64,000 nucleotides of DNA from Calamus simplicifolius (lineage: Eukaryota > Streptophyta > Magnoliopsida > Arecales > Arecaceae): assembly GCA_900491605.1 (NCBI GenBank), contig UESW01003900.1, forward strand, positions 2,167,990 to 2,231,989. Reading direction: 5' to 3'. The position numbers and the translations under genes are program-made. The notes under the pieces were generated by a model. It saw only the letters and a list, made by a program, of their open reading frames with translations, made no database searches and was not told the DNA's origin. Below, one piece after another: positions 21,956-31,600 of the stretch (position 1 is the stretch's first letter; every line of letters starts with the position of its first letter).

Positions 21956-22873
21956 ATGCTTAAAATAGAAGTACCAATTTATCCCAATCTAGTTAGAGAG
22001 TTTTACCATAATAACATCTATTTTAGAGAAGATTGTCTATCAACCTGTGTGAAAGGAGTTAAAATTGACCTTGATCTTGTCCTCTTAGGATCTATATTGA
22101 ATGTTCCTACTAAAGGTATTTTTGAGGACTCTGCTGAAAGCAAATACTATAGTTTGAAAATTATTCTTGATGTTGGGGATGCAGCTAATGTTGACAAAAT
22201 TATGGCTAAAGACCTTAGTGCTGAAATAAGACTGCTCCACCACATTTCATCTAGAATTTTGGCACCAAAGAGAGGAAGCTTTGACACTATCAGCAATAGG
22301 GATATAAGTATCATGTACCATATAGTTAGTGAGACCCCTATGAATTTTTCTGATTTAATGATTAATGTGATGAAGGAAGCTATAGGTAGAACTAGAGCGG
22401 CCCTACCCTATGGCCTACTACTACTCACCTATGTGTTCAAGCATTTTGGTGTTAGATTCAAGGGTGAAGTACCTTTGAAATTGCATCATGTGGATTTCTA
22501 CAATGAACACACTCTTTGCCGCATGGGAATTTGTAAGGTAGATGACCATTGGTCTAGGATTAAGGAGAAGGTGCAAGAACCTACTACACCAGCTCAGGGG
22601 GAAGGTCCTTCTACATCTCCTGGTTTTCCTTTTGATTTTGACATGAATGATTTCATGAATGAGGATAATTCACCTTTTGTGCCTGAGCCCCCTCCACCTT
22701 CTAGTCAATCCTGTCAGCCCAAAATTGTTAAGTTGGATGCTGAAGAGCTGGATTATTTGGTTAGAGGAATATCTGAAGCAGTATCCATTAGAAGCTTTGG
22801 GAAGAGTATGTCATCTTCCAGTGACTCCACAATGATCCCCCACATTTCCTCCTTGTTTGGGACTCTATCGTAG
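21956..22873 (+). pseudogene. Extra ORF (aORF) of element D, N-terminally truncated or degraded
   Basis: A 305-codon frame. Residues 1-190 align by eye with the element C protein: IYPNLVREFYHNNIYFREDC against TYPALVREFYNGLSRGEGG, CVKGVKIDLDLVLLGSILNVP against the VRGTRVTITSEIFGNLLEMP segment, LLHHISSRILAPKRGSFD, and LPYGLLLLTYVFKHFGVRF. A codon or two upstream of the ATG continue the similarity (GWRF against GWKK), so the ATG is probably internal. A Pro/Ser-rich acidic linker follows. The coiled-coil region after 22873 is frameshifted. The homology across two clearly different LTR families shows the ORF is a stable part of this lineage. Confidence 0.75.
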
Positions 22874-24369
22874 ATCATGATGCGTTTGGAGCTTTGGAGC
22901 ACATGTCAGGATACTCAGTGGGAGGGTTTTCCATACAGAAGATGCAGATGCTGGTAAAATTTATAGTGAGATTTCTTAGTTGAGGGCTGATGTCAATTCT
23001 TTGGCCGAAAAAGCTGAGTGAGCGGGATCTCAGTTGTCTTCAAACAAGAACAAGATTGAGAGTGCTAAGGCAGCCTTTGCTTGTCTTGTTGGATCTATCA
23101 AATAGACTAACATTGTGATTTAGGAACTTTATGTCTTTGTGCAACAGGAACCCCAGCCTAAATACTCTCACATGCATCTACACCGTCGGCTAGCTCCACA
23201 TATCTCTTCTCGTCCTTTGTTATGGGGATGCACCTTAGGATCTTCCTCCTCCCGGCTTACTGAAAATTGATGTTGTATATTTTTGTTGGACTGTATGTTA
23301 TTTCTTTGGACTATATAATGTTTATCTATGTGGAACTCTCATATATTTGATTATGCTATCTGTATTGACTTGTGTGGTTTGTATTAAGTATTGTGATGTA
23401 TTAAATGTTTATTGTTTTAAATGCTTTAATGTGGTATCAGCTCTTATGAAAATGCTTTGTTCATATTGAAAGTGGTATTAACTCTTGTGTACTTTAATGG
23501 CATGATTTTGTTATAGAACCTGCAACCTCGCTCTAATATGATTTTTTTAAGTGGAATCTTGTTTACTTTATACCTTATTTATGCTATTCCTTGAAAGAAA
23601 GATAAACAGAGAAGCTGTACATATATCCTTTCACCTCCTTTTGATTGATGATAAAAAGGGAGAGAAAATGGAAAAGCATATATTCTAAATTGAGAAAATG
23701 GAAAAGCATACATTCTAAATTGAGAAAATGAAAAAGCATACATTTCAATTTAGTTTTCAAGTGGTATCAACAAGCATTGCATTTTTTTAAAGTATTTTTA
23801 AGTGGTATCAACAAGGATTGCTTACATTTCTTTTAAGTGGTATATATATTTTATTTTATGGTATCAATAACTTTTGCATATCAAAATTAAAGTAGTGCAT
23901 ATATTCAAAATCAAAGGGGAAGACAAACAATGCATTCATTCTTTTTGAATATAGTGCTTCAAGTGTTTTAAAAAAATTTAATCCAAAATTTAGAGTTTCG
24001 GAACGAAACGCTGAATTTCGGCAGGGCTCTCATTTTCAGTCTTAAAGCTTTATTTGATCTAAAACTCTTTGGTTTTAAATCACTCAAAGGTTGTTTTAAC
24101 TTGAAATCTTACTTTCATGATATTAAATTCATCTTTTGGCACTAAAGTCCTATTTTTCAACTCAAAATCTAAAATTTTCTGAACTTTTCAAAACTATTTT
24201 GAGCTCTGATACTTTGTTTGCAAAACTCTATTTTGGCATGGAAGCCTGAAATTGATACACTAAATTGAATTCTTGTCTTTGACTTTAAATGGTCAAGGAA
24301 TGCTATATTAGAATTTCCTATTATAATTCATATATTCTTTTATGTATACTTAATGGTTTTATCATCATC
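22874..24369 (+). other. Non-coding 3' region of element D
   Basis: AT-rich. Remnants of the extra-ORF C terminus to about 23120, a PPT-like run at 23653-23668, three 30-bp tandem repeats at 23662-23751, and recurring AAGTGGTATCAACAAG-type words (23760-23830). No other gene seen. Confidence 0.6.
23662..23751 (+). repeat. 30-bp tandem repeat, three copies
   Basis: Each unit starts GAGAAAATGGAAAAGCATA (third copy slightly changed), starting at 23662, 23692 and 23722, beginning inside a PPT-like run. Confidence 0.85.
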
Positions 24370-24382
24370 AAAAGAGGAAGAT

Positions 24383-25296
24383 TGTTGATCTCATATTGAT
24401 TCTAATGACTACAAAATAATTAAGTATAGTGCTAATGGCTTTATTGTAAGATAAATTAATTTTAGATGAATCATTAATAAGAAGATGTTACATCAAATCA
24501 AATTGTTCTTCGAGTCAAAAGAAAGGTAACACAAAGGTAAAGTGAAACTTATATGATTGTGTTTTTCAAGTCCAAAATGTTTTTAAGAGTACAAATGAAC
24601 TTATGATTCAAATGGAGCATTTATTTTACAAAGAACCTATGTTTCAACTTTTCAAATGAACTTACGTTTTTATGGAGCACTTATTTTACGAAGGACCTAT
24701 GTTTTAATTTTTCAAATGGACTTATGTTTCAAAAGTGCATCCATTCTTTAAATGACTCGAACTATCTTTGAATGATTTCTTGTGTCAAAAATTGTTTTGC
24801 AAAGTACCCTTTCTTTTTGGAATGCCTCAAACCATGCTCCGCACCTAAACTTTTCATTTTACAGCATCTAGGCGACTATATAGTCACCTATGGCAATCCT
24901 ATAATTCCATTGAAATTTTTTCTCAAGACATTGCCCGAAACTCTTCTCCCTATTTTGAAACAAGGCACCTATATAGGCGCCTATCTCATGGGGAACATGC
25001 CAACAAGGTGCCTATATAGGCACCTATTCTTGGCAAATAGCCAAGGAAGGCGCCTATATAGGCGCCTATCTGGGGAAATTGTTTTGTTTGCTTCGTGGCT
25101 TGCCTGATTACTCACAATGCTTTGCAAGAAAATTATTTTGGAGAGCATTGTGCCTTATTAATTGAATTTGTTTCATGAGGATCTTGAGTTTTGAAAATTA
25201 ATTCGTGTTCATTTTATTTTCCAATTCATGAATATATAAATTTGATTCATATAAAACACACGAAATTACCAATATAATACCTTTATTATAGCACTT
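24383..25296 (+). repeat. LTR of element D, right end truncated
   Basis: Starts TGTTGATCTCATATTG directly after the purine tract AAAAGAGGAAGAT, the same design as the other family (TGTTGACCCAATTGATG). It contains four 18-bp palindromes around a CTATATAG core (24871-25066). No CA end with flanking duplicate is seen; similarity to coding gypsy sequence begins near 25297, so the LTR is probably cut there. Confidence 0.65.
24871..25066 (+). repeat. Four 18-bp palindromes GGYGCCTATATAGGCRCC
   Basis: Copies at 24871-24888 (GGCGACTATATAGTCACC), 24964-24981, 25007-25024 (GGTGCCTATATAGGCACC, perfect) and 25049-25066 (GGCGCCTATATAGGCGCC, perfect). They take the place in the LTR that GAGTCGACTC arrays take in A/B/C. 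Confidence 0.85.
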
Positions 25297-25785
25297 TGTG
25301 GCAAAGGACTCGGCCTTCAAGGTGGTTGCCTTAGATGCCTTCATGGACTTTTTGCAGGGCATAGTCGGCCTCTAATGGTCTGAGGCCTTGAGCAGCAGCA
25401 TGAAAAAGGAGTGCTTATAGAGCTGTACATCGTGCAGTATGTAATGGAAGGCCTGCATCTTTAGCTTTTTAGCTTCCTTTCTATTTGTGGGAAGAGACCC
25501 ATCTTTGAGGTATGCCAAAATAGGGTTGATCTATGATGGTTCAATTTTGAGCTGCATCATGGAATCGGTGTCCGCTATACTAGGCTTCTCTAGAACTTCA
25601 ATATGGAACCTTCGCTCCAAATCCATGGAGTCAGTGGTGGCTAGTTTGGAGAGAAGGTCCATGCGAGTATTTTCTGTTCTTGAAACCTGAATAATTTAAA
25701 GTTTAGAAAAGTCAGATGATAGGTTACATACCTTTTGTAGATATTGGACCATGTTCGATTCTTGAGCCTTAAATTCTCCCCGCAC

Positions 25786-26046
25786 TTATCCAGCTACTAG
25801 CTGAGAGTTAGTGTAGACATTTAGCCCTTTGACCTTCAAATCTCGGGCGATTCGAAGGTTGACAAGTAGTGCTTCATACTCGGCCTCATTGTTGAAGACC
25901 GAGAAAGTGAAGCAGATGACATATTCAAACACAGCTCCTTTTGGGCCTGTAAGAACCAAACCAGCACTGGAGCCAGCTGCGCTGAAGGATTCATCTACAT
26001 GTAGTAACCACCGAACCTCAGTCTTTGCTTGTTGGGGGTCTTCCAA
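25786..26046 (-). pseudogene. Gypsy RNase H domain fragment
   Basis: WLLHVDESFSAAGSSAGLVLTGP and FSVFNNEAEYEALLVNLRIA match the RNase H pattern HVDGS..GSGAG..L..P and NNEAEYEALI.GL. The Gly of the usual DGS is Glu here. The frame continues weakly to the left without a clear integrase. Confidence 0.8.
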
Positions 26047-26240
26047 TGCTGACCCATCCTTCGGGATAGTACATTCAAGGAAAAAAATGCTAGAAGCTAT
26101 GCTTTGATGGCTGGGTGAGGCCGATAATGTATGTCATGCTTGCTTATCTCTATAACCCACTTTATCATCCTCCACGATGCTTCTGGATGGTAAAGAATTG
26201 TTTTGATCGGCTAATCGGTTAGAACTACTATGGTGTGCGC

Positions 26241-27300
26241 TTAAAAGTATGGACGTAGCTTCCATATGGATGTTACCAATGCAAACACCGACTTTTCGAT
26301 CCTAGTAATACCTGGTTTTAGTATCCTGAAGTAGTAGTAGACCGGCTTTTGAATTTTATTTTCTTTCCAAACCAGCACAGAACTAACAACATTCTCTGAG
26401 ATAGCCAGGTATAAATATAAATGTTCCCTAAGCTTCGGACTGCTAAGCAGTGGAAGCAAGCACAGGTATTTTTTTAGATCTTCAAAGGCCTTTTGATAGT
26501 CGGGGGTCCACTGGAAGTTCTTCACTGAACGAAGTGCTTTAAATAAAGGTAGGCACTTCTTGGTAGATCGGGCGATGAAGCGGTTGAGGGTTGCTATCCA
26601 TCCCGTGCAGTGTTGAACTTCCTTAACAGATCTAGATGACACCATTTCCTAAAGGGCTTGGCTCTTCTGGGGGTTTGCCTCAATGCCTCTCTAGGAGACC
26701 ATGAAGCCCAAGAATTTTTGAAGTTCACTTCAAAAGCACACTTGGTTGGGTTCAGCTTCGGTTGGTATCTCTCAAGGATGGCAAAACTTTCTGCCAGGTG
26801 GGATATATGCTGGGCTGCTTCTTTACTTTTTACCAACATGTTGTCGACATAAACTTTCATATTTTTATCTATCTGATCTTTAAACACTTTGTTGACCAGC
26901 TTTTGATAGTTGCTTCGATGTTCTTTAGTCCGAACAGCATGACCCGGTAGCAATAGATGCCTCTATCAGTAATAAAGGTTGTATTTTCTTCATCTTTAGG
27001 GGCCATTCGTATCTGGTTGTAGCTTGAGTATCCATGAATGCCAATATCTGATGGCCGAATGTAGCATCTATCAGCTGGTTGATCCTTGGCAAAGGGAAGC
27101 TATCCTTTAGGCAAGCCTTGTTGAGGTCTATAAAGTCAATGCAGATTCACCACTTGCCATTCGCCTTTTTTATCATGACCATGTTCGCCAGCCAACTAGG
27201 ATAATTTACCTTCCGAATAAAGTTTACTTCGAGGAGTTTGTTGATGACCTCTTCTTCAATTGCTTTCTTGCGTTCAGGGGCAAAACTCCTCTTTTTTGTT
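26241..27300 (-). pseudogene. Gypsy reverse transcriptase and connecting RNase H region
   Basis: The minus strand reads RT fingers (FAKDQPADRCYI, IHGYSSYNQIRMAPKDEENT, FITDRGIYCYRVMLFGLK) at 26920-27180, then the palm motif KVYVDNMLVKS at about 26850, where the usual YVDD is YVDN. Thumb (KCAFEV) and the first RNase H (FQWTPDYQKAFEDLKKYL) follow at 26241-26645. At least two frameshifts. The changed catalytic Asp (codon 26840-26842) means the copy is dead even apart from its stops. Confidence 0.82.
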
Positions 27301-28194
27301 TAATTGGTCTGAATGTCTCATCAATGTTAAGATGGTGGATGAGAACATTCGGACTGATCTCCGACATGTTAGAGATGGAACAGGCAAAAACATAGGCATT
27401 TTTGTGCAGAAAGTCTACCAGGTCTTGTCGGGGCTTTCCTTTTAATTGTGAACCGATACAAATGGTTTGGTCGGGCTTGTCCTCCTTAAGTGGGATTTTC
27501 TCAAGCTCCTTGATGGGTTCTCCTCTTTGCTTAGTGAAGTCTTTCCGAGCATTGAGCTCATCGACTTTCGGCCTTCGAGACTAAAGGTCGGCAATATAGC
27601 AATATTGCATAGCGGCTTGACTTCCTTGGACGGTTCCAACACCCCATTCTATGAAGAACTTCATAACAAGGTGTGGGACGGAGATCACTATCTCAAGGGA
27701 CATCTGCCTGGATCTTCTGAGGATAGCGTTATACAATGACTAAAGTTTGGTTACAAGGAAGTCCATATGGATAGTTGTTGTGCAAGGCCATTCGTCTGTC
27801 CAAACTGTTAGAGTAATCACCCCTTATGGCATGATGATGTTGCCGGTGAACCCCATCAAGGTAGAGTCCACCGCCCGAAGGTCTTCCATTCTCAAATTCA
27901 TTTTTGCAAAAGTGTCAGAATAAAGAATATTGACAAAGCTTCCACTATTAATAAGAACCTGGTGCACATCATAATTTTTCATATTTAAGGATACAACAAG
28001 AGCATCATCATGGGGGTATTATATTCCCTTGAGCTCTTTCTTATAAAATTCGAGGCCCTCGCATCTGATTCTCTTGAATGGGTTCTCTTCCTCGTCCGAC
28101 CAACTTTTGGATTGGCTGTTCATGGCAATCATGTGTACATTGCCTATTGCCAGTGGGTTCAGTGGGAGTTGCTATCGAGGCTCGAATGGATGCT
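27301..28194 (-). pseudogene. Gypsy protease/linker region, decayed
   Basis: Between gag and RT on the minus strand. Fragments such as FCKNDLRMEDLRAVDSTLMGF (about 27840-27920) fit the aspartic protease neighbourhood of Tat elements, but frames are short and no protease active site was confirmed. Confidence 0.5.
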
Positions 28195-29600
28195 CTACTC
28201 TGGCTTCTTTAGGGGTCCTCTATAACGCTCAAGCCTCCCTCGGTGGATCAGCTTCTTGATCTCTTGCTTGAGCTGCCAACATTCTTCGATATCATGTCTA
28301 TAGTTATGATTATACCGATAGTATTTAGTTATATCTCTTTGGGCCAGATTTTTTCGGAGAGGTTTTGGTTGAGGCAGCTGATGCCCTATCTCCATCAAGA
28401 TTTGAACTTGTGGCACGATTAGTGGGGTAAATTGGTTGAACCTCTGCTCCGAGCTTTTAGAGTGTTGCTTGGGTGATGAAACCCTTTGGCATCGTGGGCT
28501 CGCAGGATGAGTTGGTTGGCTTCTATCTGAGTTATTCCTCTTCTTCTTCTGTTGCTCAGTTCGTGCCGACCTTCTAAACTCTTTCATCCTGGTATATTTT
28601 TCCACTAGGGCCATCATGTCGGAGAGTCTCTACGGGTAATTCACCTCCAACGCTAGATAGAAGTCTCCCTCCTTCGATACTCCGCCTGCTAAGGTGGATA
28701 TGGCCATCTTATGATTGAGATGGTCAACCTTCAATATGGTCATATTAAAATGACCAAAGAAGTTCTTCAAGGACTCCCCCTCATGTTGCTTTAGTTCAAA
28801 AAGAAAATTCGACCTTCACCGATAATGACGGCTATTGACAAACTGACTAGTAAAGGAGCGGTTGAGTTTATCAAAAGAGTTGATAGATTTCGACTTTAAT
28901 GTATAGAACCATACTCCGATAGGTCCCTTAAGAGTTGAGGGGAAGGCCCGGTACAAGATTGCATATGAGGCTCCATGGAACAACATTATTGATATGAAGC
29001 TGCTAAGATGGACATTTGAATTAGTTGTCCCGTTGTATGGCTCGATTGCAGGAAGCCTTGGCCTACATTAATGGAGAAGCTGAGAGGGGAGATCGGTCTT
29101 GGTGTCGAACCATGATAAGAGGAAGCCGAAGACAAGGAGCAAGCCCGACGAGGCTAGGAGAGGCCCTTGTCTTCGGCTTTCGATGGGACTATCTCGATTT
29201 TTCCCACTTCATGGCTAGGTTATCATGGGGGACTCATGGCTTCGGAATGATTAGGTTGAGGAGCTGTTGGTTGGACCGGCATGACTGCTCCAATGGTATG
29301 TTGCTGAGTGCTCGTAGGAGATTGAGGATTGGATGCAATTCGGGGATGATATCCTTGGAGTCCTTGCACCAACTGCATCAAGGCCTAGACTTACTGGATT
29401 AATATGCTGAATTGGTCCCATGTAATAGGTGCCGCGGGAGGTCAAGTGAGGATGTCATGTTCTGTAGGGACCAGGCCTTTGAGAAATGGCCTGGTCAGGG
29501 GCATCTACGATCATTCTTCGGTGGATCATCATTCAGGATTATGTCTTTCTCTTTTGAACCTTTTCTTCCTGAATTTCAAGTTTTTTTGGAAACTTGAGGC
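28195..29600 (-). pseudogene. Gypsy gag, decayed
   Basis: The open stretch 28195-28617 (minus) carries YYRYNHNYRHDIEECWQLKQ, the Tat-type gag C-terminal signature. Further right 28620-29000 reads retrotransposon-gag-like sequence (EFPLKTQLELKQHEGES.. pattern) with stops. 29030-29600 is low-complexity and holds a hairpin (29122-29181). Confidence 0.65.
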
Positions 29601-29613
29601 CCTTTCTCTAGCG

Positions 29614-29670
29614 CCAATCTATTACTACGAATTTCTGTTCTCCAACTTTGGGTGAGATGGTAGTGCACAT
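29614..29670. repeat. 57-bp direct repeat, left copy
   Basis: CCAATCTATTACTACG...TAGTGCACAT; right copy at 30891-30947 with one base change. Read on the minus strand it ends at TTGG next to CGCTAGAGAAAGG, the likely PBS/LTR border of the gypsy element. Confidence 0.9.
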
Positions 29671-30890
29671 TGATAGAGATATAGACTAAAAGATATGCTT
29701 TATGTTATGTCTTTATATTTTAATAAGAATTTACTTTGAGCAATGTATGCCATTTACTATATATGTGCATGTGTCTAGTATTTACAAAGAGTATTTGATC
29801 TAGTGTGTAGAGTACGGCTTACACACAGAAGACTAGATTATCGGTTCTTTTGGAATACAAGTTTATTGTTCACAGTTTTAGATGGAATTGGACACACCAT
29901 CAATAGAACTATAGCATAAATTTTTAGTAGGTCTATCTTGACTACGGGGAATGGTTTATTCTAACTATTTGTGCTAGTACACTTTGTGTGTATTAAATAG
30001 GACCCAATTGAGTTAATTATTTTATACTGACTTTATAAAATAATTTAAACCTCATGAATATTATGATTACTTATGCTCTTAATCCGAATTCTATTTCTAG
30101 ACATGTGTATGTAGTGATTATTGCTTTGATTGCACATAGAGTGAGATTCTATATGAGTCAATAAACTTAGTGGGTTGGGCAATAACATTATATATATGGT
30201 GAATATTAATAGTTGAAGGAAATCACGTCCTGATAAATTGGATTGATGATATCCCCTTGAGGAAGCTTATAAGTTTTGATTGTATCAAATCTTGCAAGTG
30301 AATTTTGAATCCGATACATCAAATAAGTTAAGTGGATAGGTCTCAAGGATAATAAAAGCCAATTAAATTATATTGTCAGTAATTAAATTTAATTGGTAGA
30401 TATCTATAATCTTAACGTGGGGAGATAATAAGTATTTAATATTAAAGGTTCGAAAATATAAATTCGAATATGATTAGGAGTACAATTATAATTCTTTAGT
30501 GGAATGAATTGTAATTTACGTAATTAAATCCTAACCTGGGTAGGATTGGGAGATTTAATTACGCAGGAAGTCCTTTTCATATTTGCCTATTGGTCCCTGT
30601 TGTAGCCCTATAAATACCCTCTCAGTTGGTTGCTAGGATTAATGTTTTTTTGGAGAAAGAAAAATAAGAAACCCTAGGACGGCCAAGAGATCCCACCATC
30701 TTGTGAGAGAAAGAAGGTATTTCAGGAATACGGCGGAAGGCTAAAGGTTGAGGTCGAGCAGTCGAATCAAAGTGATCAAAAGTTCAAATCTGAAGGTATG
30801 ATCTTGTACTCATAGATTAGAACGGTAAAAGTTTTTTTTTGTATTACTTATATACGCTATAGCCGTGATCTTGGGGGTATTCCGCGTTCC
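29671..30890. mobile_element. 1.2-kb insert between the 57-bp repeats, probable solo LTR
   Basis: Begins TGATAGAGATATAGAC and ends GGGGGTATTCCGCGTTCC. On the + strand it has a promoter-like TATAAATACC (about 30610) followed by a leader-like stretch, as LTRs do, and no ORF. The absence of a CA end and the 57-bp rather than 5-bp duplication leave its identity open. Confidence 0.45.
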
Positions 30891-30947
30891 CCAATCTATT
30901 ACTACGAATTTCTGTTCTCCAACTTGGGGTGAGATGGTAGTGCACAT
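30891..30947. repeat. 57-bp direct repeat, right copy
   Basis: Same as 29614-29670 except one base (TTGGGG for TTTGGG). Continues to the right into sequence that fits the gypsy LTR. Confidence 0.9.
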
Positions 30948-31600
30948 AGGGGTCCGGATGGCATCCTCCCATCCTTGTGGACCTGCAAAATAACGTTCTC
31001 ATGCAGGGGTTGAGGTTGGTAGGCTCTACGGAGGGCTCTTCGATGCCCAAGTCAGTAAAAATCCTGGGCAATGAAAAATGTGGAGAAGATTTTTGAGAGA
31101 AGGGGAGTCAAAAAGGGGTTCTCCTCAAGTCATTCCTCTTTTGAGGGCTCTCAGGACTTGATATTTAAAGGCAACAGATAAGGTACACTATTATCTAATT
31201 TTTGAAGAGCAATTGCAGAATTTGGAGAAGGATAAGGCCGATTTCGACATATACCTTATCAAGAAAATTTTCAATCCCACTAATCATAAAGGATTCTCAC
31301 GATTTTGGCAATCTGATGTCCGAGATATTTGGCGCGGGTCAAAGGTCAGCAAAGAGGACAGTTGGTCGGGAGACTCTCGACTATTGAGTTCGGTTACCTT
31401 GGCCCGGGGGTGAGACTCGGCAAAGGAAATCGGAGGTCAGTCAACCGAGGTTCGATCTAGCGAGACTCGGATGAAGATGGCGATGCAGTAGTTCGGCAAG
31501 GCATAATTCGACTCATAAGGGTCGGTCAACCGTAACCCAAGAGCAGCCCTAATCCGCCTGTCCATGCCAGTCGATTTATGCGAAAACTTTTTTACCTCGC
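30948..31600 (-). repeat. Probable 5' LTR of the minus-strand gypsy element
   Basis: Non-coding, medium GC, lying upstream (minus sense) of the PBS-like border. Direct words such as GGTCGGTCAACCG/GGTCAGTCAACCG recur. The outer boundary is not resolved; I see no clear TG or duplicate, and the sequence turns AT-rich at about 31600. Confidence 0.45.

Larger units (their letters stand above)
21930..24382 (+). mobile_element. Element D: 3' internal part of a second, diverged Sirevirus-like family
   Basis: Contains an extra ORF homologous to that of A/B/C (coding similarity visible from about 21930), a non-coding region with purine tracts, and a polypurine tract (24370-24381) before an LTR start at 24383. 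No gag or pol is present upstream, so the 5' part was lost or replaced by the gypsy-type relic. Confidence 0.75.
25297..29617 (-). mobile_element. Minus-strand Ty3/gypsy (Tat-like) internal region, decayed
   Basis: On the minus strand from right to left: PBS-like start (29617), gag, RT, RNase H, and a second RNase H-like domain. Two RNase H-like stretches and the gag signature HDIEECWQLKQEIKKLIHRGRL point to the non-chromoviral Tat lineage. Stops and frameshifts throughout. No integrase was recognised; the element is cut at about 25297 against element D. Confidence 0.8.

Noticed and set aside
23662..23751. CRISPR-like repeat array
   Set aside because: Units are directly adjacent with no spacers, and the DNA is a plant nuclear genome; it is a simple tandem repeat.
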